Positions 27,237 to 38,849 of a stretch of DNA of 54,821 nucleotides are shown in pieces. The position numbers and the translations under genes are program-made. The stretch is taken from positions 1 to 54,821 of the forward strand of contig NZ_JACPYU010000029.1 in assembly GCF_016195855.1 (NCBI RefSeq). Reading direction: 5' to 3'. A model generated the notes under the pieces. The model was given only the letters and a program-made list of their open reading frames with translations. It made no database searches and was not told where the DNA came from. How positions within the stretch are numbered: the first letter of the stretch is position 1; each line of letters opens with the position of its first letter. Source of the stretch: Aquabacterium sp. (GTDB lineage Bacteria > Pseudomonadota > Gammaproteobacteria > Burkholderiales > Burkholderiaceae_C).

Positions 27237-28334
27237 ATGACGACAACCCCGGCTGATATGCTGGCGCGCATGGGAAAGCCTGCGCGTCAAGACGGGGCGT
27301 CATCGCTCACACCTTCCATTGCCAGCGACTCGTTCAAGCTGCTGCTCAGCAGCGGCTGTTTGCTGGCGGGTGTCACGCATGTGGCGTTTGGCGTGCTGTT
27401 CTACCAGGCCAAGGTGCTGGCCATGGCGCAGGTCAACGTCGCCAGCGTGCTGACCTACCTCCTGGCCGCCCTGCTGCTGCGCCACAACAAGGTGGCCCTG
27501 GCCATGTTCATGATGATCGCCGAGGTGGCCGCCCATGCCATCCTGGCCGTGATCACCGTGGGCTGGGAAAGCGGCTTTCACTACTACCTGCTCATCGTCA
27601 TCCCGGTGTTCCTGGCCAACCAGCTCAACAAGTGGCCCTTCAAGATCGGCTTTGCCACCTTGATCGCCGGCGCCTATGTGGCCCTGGACTGGTACTGGCG
27701 CAAGGCCGATCCCGCCTACCAGATGGACCTGGGCACACTGGCCTACCTGCACCGCTTCAACCTGGTCACCACCATCGCCATCCTCAGCGGCCTGACCGTG
27801 CTGTACGTGCACCTCATCACCCAGGCTGAAGAACGCCTGCACGAGCTGGCCACCACCGACAGCCTCACCGGCCTGATGAACCGCCGCAGCATGCTGGCTT
27901 CGCTGGTCCATGAACAGGCCGTTCGCCAACGCCAGCCCCATGACACCTGCGTGCTGCTGGTGGACATCGACCACTTCAAGAAGCTCAACGACACCTTTGG
28001 CCACAACATGGGCGACTGGGCCTTGAAAGCCGTGGCCGACGTGCTGGAAGCGGGCGTGCGCGAGATGGATTTCGTGGCCCGCTGGGGCGGCGAAGAGTTC
28101 CTGATCGTGCTGCCCTTCGCCAATAAGAACGTCGCCTTGCCGGTGGCCGAACGCCTGCGGCAAGCCATTGCCGACCTGCGCTTCCCGTCCAAAGACCACG
28201 CCCTGCGCGTGAGTGCCACGCTGGGCCTGGCCGAGTTGCGTGCCGACGAAGCGGTCGACCAGGCCATCCAGCGCGCCGACGCCGCGCTCTACAAAGGCAA
28301 AGACGCCGGCCGCAACCAGGTCGTGGTCGGCTGA
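27237..28334 (+). CDS. Membrane-bound diguanylate cyclase
   Basis: About 365 residues. Six hydrophobic helices lie between residues ~30 and 195 (an MASE-like sensor). A GGDEF domain follows, opening DSLTGLMNRR, with VDIDHFKKLNDTFGH and the active site RWGGEEF. An RxxD inhibitory site (REMD) lies just before it, so product inhibition by c-di-GMP is expected. The start is uncertain: ATGs at 27237, 27258 and 27270 are in frame. It is divergent from the PF10118 gene. The stretch 27039-27236 between them is non-coding. Confidence 0.85.
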   Translation: MTTTPADMLARMGKPARQDGASSLTPSIASDSFKLLLSSGCLLAGVTHVAFGVLFYQAKVLAMAQVNVASVLTYLLAALLLRHNKVALAMFMMIAEVAAHAILAVITVGWESGFHYYLLIVIPVFLANQLNKWPFKIGFATLIAGAYVALDWYWRKADPAYQMDLGTLAYLHRFNLVTTIAILSGLTVLYVHLITQAEERLHELATTDSLTGLMNRRSMLASLVHEQAVRQRQPHDTCVLLVDIDHFKKLNDTFGHNMGDWALKAVADVLEAGVREMDFVARWGGEEFLIVLPFANKNVALPVAERLRQAIADLRFPSKDHALRVSATLGLAELRADEAVDQAIQRADAALYKGKDAGRNQVVVG

Positions 28335-28476
28335 GCCCGCCCAGGGCAGAACCACGGGCTTCCCCTGCCCCTCACATCGGGTAACAAACAGGGTCTGTCC
28401 TCCCCCTCTCAAGCGGGAGGGAAAGCAAAATACGCGGGTCTCATAATGCCCTGCATTCAAAAATACCAGGGTTCAC

Positions 28477-30789
28477 ATGTCTTCCTCACTCGCCCACGAA
28501 GGGGCGGATACCCCCATTCCGCCCACGCCCGACACCGCTCGGCCGCCCCAACCCTGGCGCGCCCTGTGTCTGCTGGCACGCCTGCACCACATCGCCGCCG
28601 ACCCTGAATCCCTGGTGCACACGCGCGGCCTGAGTCCCAGCGTGCCCGCCACCGACGACGAGCTGCTGGGCGCCGCCAAGGAACTGGGCCTCAAGGCCAA
28701 GATCAGCCGCACGGCCGCTGACCGCCTGTCGCTGGCCCCCCTGCCCGCCCTGGCCCGCCTGCGTGATGCGGAAGGCAGCACCCGCTGGGTCCTGCTGGCC
28801 CAGTGCGACGGCCAACGTGTGCTGTTCCAGGACCCGAACGCCGAAGGCGGCGGGCGCCCCACCATCGAGCCCATCGAGGTCTTCCTCCAGCAGTGGGCGC
28901 CATCGGGCACAGGCGAGCTGCTGCTGGCCACCAGCCGCGCCAGCCTGGCCGGTGCGCTGGCCAAGTTCGATTTCACCTGGTTCATCCCCAGCATCGTCAA
29001 GTACCGCAAGCTGCTGGGCGAGGTGCTGATGGTCTCGCTCTTTCTGCAGATCTTCGCGCTCATCAGCCCGCTGTTCTTCCAGGTCGTGATGGACAAGGTG
29101 CTGGTGCACCGCGGCCTGACCACGCTCGATGTGCTGGTCGTCGGCCTGACCGTGGTCGTGGTGTTCGAGAGCCTGCTCACCGGCTTGCGCGCCTATGTGT
29201 TCAGCCACACCACCAGCCGCATGGACGTGGAGCTGGGCGCGCGCCTGTTCAGGCACCTGGTGCAACTGCCCCTGGCCTACTTCCAGGCCCGCCGCGTGGG
29301 CGACTCGGTGGCCCGCGTGCGCGAGCTGGAGAACATCCGCAGCTTCCTCACCGGCCAGGCGCTCACGCTGGTGCTGGACGTGGTCTTCTCGGTGCTCTTC
29401 ATCGGCGTGATGCTGCTCTACAGCGTGCCGCTCACCCTCATCGTGCTGGTCAGCCTGCCGCTGTACGCCGTGCTGATCCTGAGCGTGGTGCCCGTGCTGC
29501 GCGGGCGCCTCAATGAGAAGTTCGCGCGTGGTGCCGAGAACCAGGCCATGCTGGTCGAGACCATCACCGGCATCCAGACGGTCAAGGCCAATGCCCTGGA
29601 GCCGGCCATGGCCCGCCGCTGGGACAACCAACTCGCCGCCTACGTGTCCGCCAGCTTCAAGACGCAGACCCTGGCCACCTGGGCCAACGAAGGCATCAAC
29701 CTCATCGGCAAGCTCATCAATGCCGCCACGCTGTGGTTCGGCGCCAAGCTGGTGATGGACCATGAGCTGTCGGTCGGCCAGTTCGTGGCCTTCAACATGT
29801 TTGCCGGGCGCGTCTCCCAACCCATCATGCGCATGGCCCAGATGTGGACCGAGTTCCAGCAGACCGGTATCGCCATGGAGCGCCTGGGCGACATCCTCAA
29901 CACCCGCACCGAAGTGCCCCCCAGCACCGCCGCGCAACTGCCGCCCATCAAGGGCCGCATCACGCTGGACAAGGTCACCTTCCGCTACCGCCCCGAGGCC
30001 GCCCCGGTGCTGCACGACGTGGGCTTTGACATCCGCCCCGGCGAGGTCATCGGCATCGTGGGCCGATCGGGCTCGGGCAAGAGCACGCTGACCAAGCTCG
30101 TGCAACGCCTGTACACGCCCGAGCAAGGGCGCGTGCTGATCGATGGCATCGACATCAGCCTGGTGGACGCCGCCCAGTTGCGCCGCCAGATCGGCGTCGT
30201 GCTGCAGGACAACTTCCTGTTCAACCGCAGCGTGCGCGAGAACATCGCCATTGCCGACCCGGCCGCCCCGCTGGAGGCCGTGATGCACGCGGCCCGCCTG
30301 GCCGGTGCGCACGACTTCATCAGCGAGCTGCCCGAGGGCTACGACACCATCGTGGGCGAACAAGGCTCGTCGCTGTCAGGCGGCCAGCGCCAGCGCGTGG
30401 CCATTGCGCGCGCCCTGTTCACCAACCCGCGCGTGCTGATCTTTGACGAAGCCACCTCGGCGCTCGACTACGAATCCGAAGCCATCATCCAGCGCAACAT
30501 GGCGTCCATCTGCAAGGGCCGCACCGTGATCATCATTGCCCACCGCCTGAGCGCCGTGCGCCACGCGCACCGCATCGTCGCGATGGAGCGCGGGCGCATC
30601 GTCGAGGCCGGCCCGCATGACGAGCTCGTGCAGCGCCCCAAAGGCCTGTACGCCTATTTGTGGCGCATGCAACAAGGCAACAACCCGCTGGATGGGCCGG
30701 CCGCTGGCCACCCCCACTTGCCCCCCGTTGGCGACACCCTTCAAGGCCGTGCCCCTGACCGCAAGCCTGACGCGGAGGGCCAGCCATGA
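28477..30789 (+). CDS. Type I secretion ABC transporter with C39-like domain (HlyB/RtxB type)
   Basis: This 770-residue protein has an N-terminal C39-like domain (about 28-155). At the expected Cys position, 12 residues before the His of LARLHH, there is no Cys, so the domain should be inactive as in HlyB. The TM domain (about 170-450) contains [21 protein letters not shown], typical of RTX exporters. The nucleotide-binding domain has [24 protein letters not shown] and [15 protein letters not shown]. It should export unfolded proteins in one step with the HlyD protein encoded by the overlapping next gene. No RTX substrate is encoded nearby. Confidence 0.9.
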   Translation: MSSSLAHEGADTPIPPTPDTARPPQPWRALCLLARLHHIAADPESLVHTRGLSPSVPATDDELLGAAKELGLKAKISRTAADRLSLAPLPALARLRDAEGSTRWVLLAQCDGQRVLFQDPNAEGGGRPTIEPIEVFLQQWAPSGTGELLLATSRASLAGALAKFDFTWFIPSIVKYRKLLGEVLMVSLFLQIFALISPLFFQVVMDKVLVHRGLTTLDVLVVGLTVVVVFESLLTGLRAYVFSHTTSRMDVELGARLFRHLVQLPLAYFQARRVGDSVARVRELENIRSFLTGQALTLVLDVVFSVLFIGVMLLYSVPLTLIVLVSLPLYAVLILSVVPVLRGRLNEKFARGAENQAMLVETITGIQTVKANALEPAMARRWDNQLAAYVSASFKTQTLATWANEGINLIGKLINAATLWFGAKLVMDHELSVGQFVAFNMFAGRVSQPIMRMAQMWTEFQQTGIAMERLGDILNTRTEVPPSTAAQLPPIKGRITLDKVTFRYRPEAAPVLHDVGFDIRPGEVIGIVGRSGSGKSTLTKLVQRLYTPEQGRVLIDGIDISLVDAAQLRRQIGVVLQDNFLFNRSVRENIAIADPAAPLEAVMHAARLAGAHDFISELPEGYDTIVGEQGSSLSGGQRQRVAIARALFTNPRVLIFDEATSALDYESEAIIQRNMASICKGRTVIIIAHRLSAVRHAHRIVAMERGRIVEAGPHDELVQRPKGLYAYLWRMQQGNNPLDGPAAGHPHLPPVGDTLQGRAPDRKPDAEGQP

Positions 30790-32336
30790 ACCGCACCTCC
30801 ACGATGCACAGCGCCAACGAGGCGCCTGCCCACCCAGCTCCAGCCAAGCCCGGCCACCCCTTGGCCGACCTGCTGCGCCACTACAAGGCCGTGTTCCAGG
30901 CCGCCTGGCAGCACCGCCACGAGCTGGCCGGCCCCGCCCGCCTGGCCGACGAAGCCGCCTTCCTGCCTGCGGCCTTGAGCCTGCAAGCCACCCCGCCTCA
31001 CCCTGCGCCTCGGCGCGCCATCTGGGCCATCTGCAGCCTGCTGGTCATCGCCATCGTGTGGGCCTGCTTCGGCCAGGTCGACATCGTGGCCGTGGCACCG
31101 GGCCGCATCGTCGTGAGCGACGGCACCAAGCTCATCCAGCCGCTGGAAGCCAGCGTGGTCAAAGCCATCCATGTGCAAGACGGGGACAAGGTCAAGGCCG
31201 GCCAGCTCCTGATCGAGCTCGACCCCACCACCGCTGCCGCTGACAACAGCCGTGTCACGCAAGAACGCGCGGGCGCCCTGTCTGAAGCCTGGCGCACGCA
31301 AGCCTTGCTCGACGCGTTGGACAAGCACCACAAGAAGCCAGGCAAGGCCCCTGAGTTGCCGCCCGAGGCCACCCGCGAGGGCAGCGAGTTGAGCGCCACC
31401 GAGCTGCGCCTGACGCGCAACCAGCTGGATGCCGAATGGCAGAACATCCAGGCCCAGCAGGCCAAGCTGCAAGCCGACATCGACACCAAGAAGGCCGACC
31501 TGGAGACCGTGCGCGAGCAGGTCGCCAAGCTCAAGGCCACCTTGCCCATGGCGCAAAAGCGCGAAGAGGATTTCAGCAAGCTGGCCAAGGAAGGTTTCGT
31601 GGCCCAGCACGCCGGCGAGGACCGCACCCGTGCCCGCGTCGAAATGGAGCAGGACCTGGCTGCCTACCGCGCCCGCCGCGAAGAGACCAAGGCCGAGATC
31701 ACCCAGGCCGAGCAGACCTTGCTCGCCTTCAAAGCCGACACGCTCAAGACCTTGAACGAGCGCCATGCCAAGGCCGACCTGCAAGCGCGCCAGCTGGTGG
31801 CCGAAGGCGCCAAAGCCAGCCAGCGCGAGAAGCTCACCACGCTCAAGGCCCCGGTGGACGGCACCGTGCAGCAGCTCGCCATCCACACCACGGGCGGTGT
31901 GGTCACGCCCGCGCAGGTGCTGCTGGTGGTCGTGCCCGAGCAGGCCCATGTCACGGCCGACGTCACCCTGGAGAACAAGGACGTGGGCTTCGTGAACCTG
32001 GGGCAAGAGGCCGAGATCAAGCTGGAGACCTTCCCCTACACGCGCTACGGCACCGTGCCCGCCAAGGTCACCACCATCACGGCCGATGCCGTCATGCAAG
32101 AGCCCAACAAGGCCCAGCAAGACCGTGAAGGCAAGGAGGCCCCGCCCCCTGGTGGGGCCGTCTTCCCCGCTACCTTGACCCTGGCGCAAAACACCATCAA
32201 CGTGGACGGCAAACCCATCCGCCTGACACCCGGCATGAACGTGACCGCCGAGATCAAGACCGGCAAGCGCCGCGTGATCGAGTACCTGCTCAGCCCGGTG
32301 CAGAGTTATGCCAAGGAAAGTTTGCGGGAGCGTTGA
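30786..32336 (+). CDS. HlyD-family membrane fusion protein
   Basis: The 516-residue protein overlaps the ABC gene by ATGA. It has a cytoplasmic N-terminus of about 78 residues, one TM helix (about 79-98, IWAICSLLVIAIVWACF), and a lipoyl half (PGRIVVSDGTKLIQPLEASVVKAI). A long periplasmic coiled coil runs from about residue 150 to 340. The second lipoyl half (APVDGTVQQLAIHTTGGVVTP) and the HlyD signature region VVVPEQAHVTADVTLENKDVGF come next. It bridges the ABC exporter to a TolC-like protein. The coiled coil is long, as in RTX systems. Confidence 0.9.
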   Translation: MNRTSTMHSANEAPAHPAPAKPGHPLADLLRHYKAVFQAAWQHRHELAGPARLADEAAFLPAALSLQATPPHPAPRRAIWAICSLLVIAIVWACFGQVDIVAVAPGRIVVSDGTKLIQPLEASVVKAIHVQDGDKVKAGQLLIELDPTTAAADNSRVTQERAGALSEAWRTQALLDALDKHHKKPGKAPELPPEATREGSELSATELRLTRNQLDAEWQNIQAQQAKLQADIDTKKADLETVREQVAKLKATLPMAQKREEDFSKLAKEGFVAQHAGEDRTRARVEMEQDLAAYRARREETKAEITQAEQTLLAFKADTLKTLNERHAKADLQARQLVAEGAKASQREKLTTLKAPVDGTVQQLAIHTTGGVVTPAQVLLVVVPEQAHVTADVTLENKDVGFVNLGQEAEIKLETFPYTRYGTVPAKVTTITADAVMQEPNKAQQDREGKEAPPPGGAVFPATLTLAQNTINVDGKPIRLTPGMNVTAEIKTGKRRVIEYLLSPVQSYAKESLRER

Positions 32337-32341
32337 CCAGC

Positions 32342-33571
32342 ATGAGCAGTCCGGTCCGCCAGCGCATCCTCCTCATCCACCAGAACTTCCCCGGCCAGTT
32401 CCGCCGCATCGGCCACACCTGGGCGCAGCAACCCGGCTGGGAGGTGATCGGGCTGGGGCGGCGCACGGCGCCAGGCATGAGCTCGGTGCGCTGGATTCCT
32501 TATGACCTGGCGCGCCAGCCGCACAAACAGCAGCACCCGTATCTGCGGCAGATGGAAGACGCCGTGCTGCACGGGCAGGCGGCAGCGCGTGTGCTGCTCA
32601 AGCTCAAGCAGCAGGGCTACAAGCCCGACGCCATCCTGGCCCATCCGGGCTGGGGTGAGACGCTGTATGTGCGGGACATCTTCCCCGACACGCGCCTGAT
32701 CCATTTCTGCGAGTGGTACTACGGCACGCCGGATAGCGATGTGGGCTTCGACCCGGAGTTCCCCGCCACCTTCGACACCGTGGCCAAGCTGCGCACCTGG
32801 AACGCGCTGCACACGCTGAACCTGGCCAACTGCGATGTGGGCGTGAGCCCCACGCAGTGGCAGCGCAGCCGCCACCCCTCGCTCTACCTGCCCAAGATCC
32901 ACCTGGCGCACGAAGGCATCGACACCGAGCTGTTGCGCCCCGATCCCCATGCGCAGCTGACCCTGCCGAGCGGCCACACCGTCAAGGCGGGGGACCCGGT
33001 GATCACCTATGTGGCGCGCAACCTGGAGCCCTACCGGGGTTTTCACACCTTCATGCGCATGCTGGAGAAGGTGCAGAAGGCGCACCCGCGTTGCCACACC
33101 ATCATCGTGGGGGGCGACGACGTCAGCTATGGCCAGAAGCCCACGGACGCGCCCAACTGGCGCGAGAAGATGCAACGCGAAGTGCAACTGGACGCCACGC
33201 GCACGCACTTCATGGGCAAGCTGCCATATGACCAATACCGCAGGGTGCTGCAGGTATCGGCCGCGCACGTCTACCTGACCTACCCCTTCGTGCTGTCGTG
33301 GTCCATGCTGGAGGCCATGGCCTCAGGGTGCCTGGTGATCGGCTCACGCACAGGGCCGGTGCAGGAAGTGATCACCGACCGCGAGAACGGCCTGCTGGTG
33401 GACTTCTTCAACACCGCCGAGATGGCCGACCGCGTGGTCGAGGCGCTGGACAACCAGGCCGCCATGCGCCCGCTGCGTGAGGCAGCGCAGCGTTGTGCGC
33501 GCGAAGGCTACAGCCTCGTGGAAGGCGAAAAAGCCTTCAGGCGCTTGCTGACGCCCGACGGCGGCGCGTGA
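32342..33571 (+). CDS. Glycosyltransferase family 4-like protein (PF12000 N-terminus)
   Basis: The N-terminus RILLIHQNFPGQFRRIGHTW matches the Glyco_trans_4_3 type. The C-half has the GT-B donor site with YVARNLEPYRGFHTF, YLTYPFVLSWSMLEAMASGCLVIGS and VQEVITDRENGLLVDFF. An upstream TTG at 32333 overlaps the hlyD stop; the ATG at 32342 is preferred. Position suggests cotranscription with the exporter, so it could glycosylate the exported substrate or act in envelope polysaccharide. The last 35 bp overlap the convergent PEP-CTERM gene. Confidence 0.82.
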   Translation: MSSPVRQRILLIHQNFPGQFRRIGHTWAQQPGWEVIGLGRRTAPGMSSVRWIPYDLARQPHKQQHPYLRQMEDAVLHGQAAARVLLKLKQQGYKPDAILAHPGWGETLYVRDIFPDTRLIHFCEWYYGTPDSDVGFDPEFPATFDTVAKLRTWNALHTLNLANCDVGVSPTQWQRSRHPSLYLPKIHLAHEGIDTELLRPDPHAQLTLPSGHTVKAGDPVITYVARNLEPYRGFHTFMRMLEKVQKAHPRCHTIIVGGDDVSYGQKPTDAPNWREKMQREVQLDATRTHFMGKLPYDQYRRVLQVSAAHVYLTYPFVLSWSMLEAMASGCLVIGSRTGPVQEVITDRENGLLVDFFNTAEMADRVVEALDNQAAMRPLREAAQRCAREGYSLVEGEKAFRRLLTPDGGA

Positions 33572-34433
33572 CACCGATCAAGCCAAGGCCACCCAGCAGC
33601 ATCATGCTCAGCGTGCCCGCTTCGGGCACGGCGGTCGGTGTGCCAATGAGGTCAAAGCTCAGGAAGTAGTCATTGACGTTCACATTGCCGGTCTTGAACT
33701 CCATGCAAGACAGCGACGAGCACAGCACATCGGTTGTAGATGGATAGGCCCAACGCGCGCCATCAAGCTGGGTGGAAAACATCCAGGGGAATTCACCGTC
33801 CGAGCCATACACGCGACCGGACTCATCAAGCGTGCTCACACCCGATACACCAGGCCCGACATTCACCGCGCCGGCCTGTGTCAGCCCCAACACGGCTGTT
33901 TCCTTGATCTTGCCAGCAACGGCCACGGGTGCGTTGACGCTCCAGGTCGGCACCACGCCCGTGCGGCGAGCTGTGTAAGAGAACTGTCCATAAGCCGTGG
34001 CGAACTGGGCATCGCCAGCAGGTTTGCCTTGCGAGGCGATGTCCACGCCGATGGCCCACTTGCCCAGATCGGCCGAAACGACGCCCCAACTGTTACCCAA
34101 TGGGTCCACGATGTTGTCAACCGTCTTGGGCAACACCGAGAGGTTGAAATTCAAGGCCTGCGAGGTCACGCTCACCGGCTGGCCATTCGCCGCGCTGAAC
34201 ACCACCGCCGCGCTCAAGGGCCCGGTCAGCGAGCAAGACACATCGGTGCAAGCCCAGTTCAAGGCCGACTCGCGCAATTGCACCTGGCCAAAGCCTGCCG
34301 GCAGCAAGGCATCGTCATAACTGACTTGCAAATACTGACCCTCCAGGGTCTGCATGGTGGCGTGGGCAGAGCCCGCAGTCAGACCCAGCACAGCCGACAC
34401 GGCCAGCACAACACGACGATGGCGCAACAACAT
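33537..34433 (-). CDS. PEP-CTERM sorted secreted protein
   Basis: The start at 34433 has AGGGAGAG upstream and gives 298 residues. It has a signal peptide (ending TAGSAHA), an extracellular beta-rich body with two Cys pairs (CTDVSC, CSSLSC), and a textbook C-terminal sorting signal: AVPEAGTLSMMLLGGLGLIGV followed by RRRRASASA. Such proteins are processed by exosortase and end up in the matrix or envelope. The exosortase gene is not in this window. The function of the body is unknown. Confidence 0.85.
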   Translation of the reverse strand: MLLRHRRVVLAVSAVLGLTAGSAHATMQTLEGQYLQVSYDDALLPAGFGQVQLRESALNWACTDVSCSLTGPLSAAVVFSAANGQPVSVTSQALNFNLSVLPKTVDNIVDPLGNSWGVVSADLGKWAIGVDIASQGKPAGDAQFATAYGQFSYTARRTGVVPTWSVNAPVAVAGKIKETAVLGLTQAGAVNVGPGVSGVSTLDESGRVYGSDGEFPWMFSTQLDGARWAYPSTTDVLCSSLSCMEFKTGNVNVNDYFLSFDLIGTPTAVPEAGTLSMMLLGGLGLIGVTRRRRASASA

Positions 34434-34583
34434 GAATCTCTCCCTGATGAACCTGATCCGCCCGGGCTCACGACACAAGCCGGGCGCTTATTGGCAACAT
34501 TATCCGGGGCAACCCGCGCCTTGAGCACCCCGCCAACAAGGGGCGAGACCATGAAACGACACCCAGTTCTGCGCCCATAAAAC

Positions 34584-34608
34584 AAAACCGGACACAAGGT
34601 CCGGTTTT
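34584..34608 (-). terminator. Rho-independent terminator of the pnt operon
   Basis: A perfect 10-bp stem, AAAACCGGAC / GTCCGGTTTT, with a 5-nt loop. Read on the minus strand it is followed by TTTTGTTTTA, giving a normal terminator 40 bp past the pntB stop. Confidence 0.85.
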
Positions 34609-34647
34609 GCGGGGTGAGCGCGATCCTTTCGGATCACAGCCAGGCGG

Positions 34648-36102
<1,455 letters not shown>

Positions 36103-36420
36103 TTACTTGGCTCCTGCTTTCTTTTCCTTCTTCTTGAACATCTCCAGCATGCGTCGCGTGACGAGGAAACCGCCGAACACGTTCACCGCCGCCAGGGCCA
36201 CGGCGAGCAGGCCCATGGTCTTGCCCAACGGCGTCACGGTCAGCGCGGCAGCCAGCATGGCGCCCACGATGACGATGGCGGACACGGCATTGGTCACGGC
36301 CATCAAGGGGGTGTGCAGAGCGGGGGTCACCGTCCAGACCACGTGGTAGCCAACATAGATGGCCAGCACGAAGATGCTCAGGTTGATGACGACGTGGCTG
36401 ACGGGCTCTAAAGCTTCCAT
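36103..36420 (-). CDS. pntAB: Transhydrogenase alpha2 subunit (PntAB, membrane part)
   Basis: A 105-residue protein with three to four TM helices and the family segments VWTVTPALHTPLMAVTNAVSAI and VNVFGGFLVTRRMLEMF. It is the separate membrane domain of the split alpha subunit, as usual in proteobacteria with three-gene transhydrogenases. The start has GGAG seven bases before it. It lies 39 bp downstream of panD. Confidence 0.93.
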   Translation of the reverse strand: MEALEPVSHVVINLSIFVLAIYVGYHVVWTVTPALHTPLMAVTNAVSAIVIVGAMLAAALTVTPLGKTMGLLAVALAAVNVFGGFLVTRRMLEMFKKKEKKAGAK

Positions 36421-36459
36421 CGTGGTCTCCAGAAATTAAGAAATCGGTCTGTCGGGTGA

Positions 36460-36825
36460 TCAGTCGAACTTGCGGATCTCTTTGATCGCATTGCGCTCGT
36501 CGAGCAGCACGACCTTGGGCTTGTAGCTGGCCACTTCTTCCTCGTTCATCGGCGCGTAGGTGCAGATGATCAGCAGGTCGCCCACATGGGCGCGACGGGC
36601 CGCGGCGCCATTGAGCGAGATCGTGCCGGTGCCACGCGGCGCCTTGATGATGTAGGTGGCAAAGCGCTCGCCGTTGTTGACGTTGTAGAGCTCGATGTAC
36701 TCGAACTCCTTCATGTCAGCGGCGTCCATCAGGTCTTCATCGATGCCACAGGAGCCTTCGTAGTCCAGGATGGCTTCGGTGACGGTGGCGCGGTGCAGCT
36801 TCGCGCGCAGCATATTGCGTTGCAT
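36460..36825 (-). CDS. panD: Aspartate 1-decarboxylase PanD, inside the pnt operon
   Basis: The start at 36825 ([17 protein letters not shown]), with GAGGAGA upstream, gives the normal ~121 residues. The self-processing site is YEGSCGID: cleavage at Gly-Ser yields the pyruvoyl cofactor. [21 protein letters not shown] is also typical. It makes beta-alanine for pantothenate and CoA. It is sandwiched between pntAA (32-bp gap) and pntAB (39-bp gap) on the same strand. A longer start at 36861 overlaps pntAA and is less likely. Confidence 0.93.
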   Translation of the reverse strand: MQRNMLRAKLHRATVTEAILDYEGSCGIDEDLMDAADMKEFEYIELYNVNNGERFATYIIKAPRGTGTISLNGAAARRAHVGDLLIICTYAPMNEEEVASYKPKVVLLDERNAIKEIRKFD

Positions 36826-36857
36826 GGCTTTCTCCTCAGGGCTCACTGACGCGCGCT

Positions 36858-37973
36858 TCACGCGCGCAGCAGCTGGCCGTCACGACACATCAGGCAAGCC
36901 TTGACGATGTCGTCTTCCAGATCGACGTTGAACTGGCCTTCCTTGTTGAAGACCAGTTTCAGGAAGTCGATCACGTTGCGGGCGTACAGGGCAGACGCGT
37001 CAGCGGCCACCAGCGCGGGCAGGTTGGTTTCGCCCACCAGCGTCACGCCGTGCTTGACCACGGTCTTGTTGGCTTCGGTCAAGGGGCAGTTGCCGCCTTG
37101 GGCCGCGGCCAGGTCGACGATGACGGAGCCAGGCTTCATGGCCTTGACCATGTCCTCGGTGACCAGCACGGGGGCCGCGCGCCCAGGGATCAGGGCCGTG
37201 GTGATGACGATGTCCGCAGCGGCCACTTTCTTGGCCACTTCGGTCTTCTGGCGGTCCAGCCACGACTGCGGCATCGGGCGGGCGTAACCACCCACGCCTT
37301 CAGCGGCTTCTTTTTCTTCGGCGGTCTCGTAGGGCACGTCGATGAACTTGGCACCCAGCGACTCGACCTGCTCCTTCACGGAGGGGCGCACGTCGGACGC
37401 TTCAATCACGGCGCCCAGGCGCTTGGCGGTGGCAATGGCCTGCAGACCAGCCACACCCACGCCCAGGATCACCACGCGGGCGGCCTTGACGGTGCCAGCT
37501 GCGGTCATCAGCATGGGGAAGATGCGCTGGTACTTGTCAGCGGCGATCATCACGGCCTTGTAGCCAGCCAGGTTGGCCTGCGAAGACAGCACGTCCATGC
37601 TCTGGGCACGGGTGGTGCGTGGCGCGGCTTCCAGGGCGAAGGCGGTCAGCTTGGCGTCGGTCATGGCCTGCAAGCCGTCCTTGTCGAACGGGTTGAGCAT
37701 GCCGATCAGCACGGCGCCGGGCTTCATCTGGGCACGTTCATCGGCCTGGGGGGCACGCACCTTGAGCACCATGTCGGCGCCCAGGGCGCCCGCGGCGTCG
37801 GTGATCTCTGCACCAGCGGCCACATAGGCGTCATCGGTCACGCTGGCGGCGATGCCGGCGCCAGACTGCACACGCAAGGTGTGGCCTTGAGCCTTCAATT
37901 TCTTGACGGTCTCCGGGGTCACGGCCACGCGGGTTTCGCCCGCGAGGGTCTCCATGGGAATGCCTATCAGCAT
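36858..37973 (-). CDS. pntAA: Transhydrogenase alpha1 subunit (PntAA, NAD-binding)
   Basis: This 371-residue soluble subunit starts [23 protein letters not shown] after AGGAG. The alanine-dehydrogenase-like NAD fold contains [22 protein letters not shown] and EASDVRP, with the mobile-loop region [15 protein letters not shown]. It binds NAD(H) and donates hydride to PntB. First gene of the minus-strand operon pntAA-panD-pntAB-pntB. Confidence 0.95.
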   Translation of the reverse strand: MLIGIPMETLAGETRVAVTPETVKKLKAQGHTLRVQSGAGIAASVTDDAYVAAGAEITDAAGALGADMVLKVRAPQADERAQMKPGAVLIGMLNPFDKDGLQAMTDAKLTAFALEAAPRTTRAQSMDVLSSQANLAGYKAVMIAADKYQRIFPMLMTAAGTVKAARVVILGVGVAGLQAIATAKRLGAVIEASDVRPSVKEQVESLGAKFIDVPYETAEEKEAAEGVGGYARPMPQSWLDRQKTEVAKKVAAADIVITTALIPGRAAPVLVTEDMVKAMKPGSVIVDLAAAQGGNCPLTEANKTVVKHGVTLVGETNLPALVAADASALYARNVIDFLKLVFNKEGQFNVDLEDDIVKACLMCRDGQLLRA

Positions 37974-38256
37974 CCGAGTCTCCTACACATGTGGATGATG
38001 CAGCCGCAGTACGCTTGAAAGTGCGCGGCCGGCGTGAACTTTGCCTAACCCACCAGCATACACAAAGTTCACGTCTTTCCTAGGGTTTTAACCGACCAAG
38101 CGGACGTTTAGGCCTGTCCGGAACACCAAAACCCCTCAATTTGATGCCTTGCGTTGTCAAATTTGCCCGCCTGGAGCCGGATTGCCCTCCCCCGGGTATC
38201 CCACGAGGGCGTTTGGTCATGCATGTGACAAAACATTAGCGGATAATGCCGGGCTC

Positions 38257-38814
38257 ATGAAGACCGCCGATATGCTCCTCGAGCCCGCGCCACAACCTGA
38301 GGCTCTCCACGCACCCAAAGTGCGCTGGAAACCCAACGTCACTGTCGCTGCGCTGATCGAGCGTGACGGGCGTTTTTTGCTGGTCGAGGAACAAACCTCG
38401 GACGGTCTGCTGCTGAACAACCCGGCGGGCCACCTGGACCCCGGCGAGTCGCCCATCCAGGGCGTGATCCGCGAAACCCTGGAAGAAACCGCCTGCGCTT
38501 TCCAGCCTGAAGGTTTCCTGGGCATGTTCATGTCGCGCTTTCGGCGCACCCGCACCGGTGAAGACATCACCTACCTGCGCCTGGCCTTCTTTGGCTCGGT
38601 GGGCGAGGCTGACCCCGACCTGGAGCTGGACGAAGGCATCGTGCGCGCCGTGTGGATGACGGCCGACGAGATCCGCGCCTGCCCCGAGCGCCACCGCAGC
38701 CCCCTGGTCCTGGAGTGCCTGGAGGCCTACCTGGCCGGCGAGCGCTACCCCCTGTCCATCCTGACCGTGCACGAAAGCGTGTTCTCGGCCCCGGCCTATA
38801 ACCGTGCGTCCTGA
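38257..38814 (+). CDS. nudJ: NUDIX hydrolase, NudJ-like
   Basis: The start at 38257 gives 185 residues. The Nudix box is [22 protein letters not shown]. The family context [23 protein letters not shown] and [23 protein letters not shown] resembles NudJ, a pyrophosphatase acting on nucleoside di/triphosphates and thiamin intermediates. The adjacency to mnmA, as in E. coli nudJ-mnmA, supports the name. The 283-bp divergent gap to pntAA holds no gene; a GATAAT box at 38242 is a possible -10. Confidence 0.75.
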   Translation: MKTADMLLEPAPQPEALHAPKVRWKPNVTVAALIERDGRFLLVEEQTSDGLLLNNPAGHLDPGESPIQGVIRETLEETACAFQPEGFLGMFMSRFRRTRTGEDITYLRLAFFGSVGEADPDLELDEGIVRAVWMTADEIRACPERHRSPLVLECLEAYLAGERYPLSILTVHESVFSAPAYNRAS

Positions 38815-38849
38815 GCGCCGCGCATCCTGATTTTTGGATCGATACCGAT

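Noticed and set aside
28477..30789. This ABC transporter as the processing exporter of the GG-leader peptides
   Set aside because: Its C39 domain lacks the catalytic Cys and the genes are 23 kb apart, so it cannot be expected to cleave double-glycine leaders.
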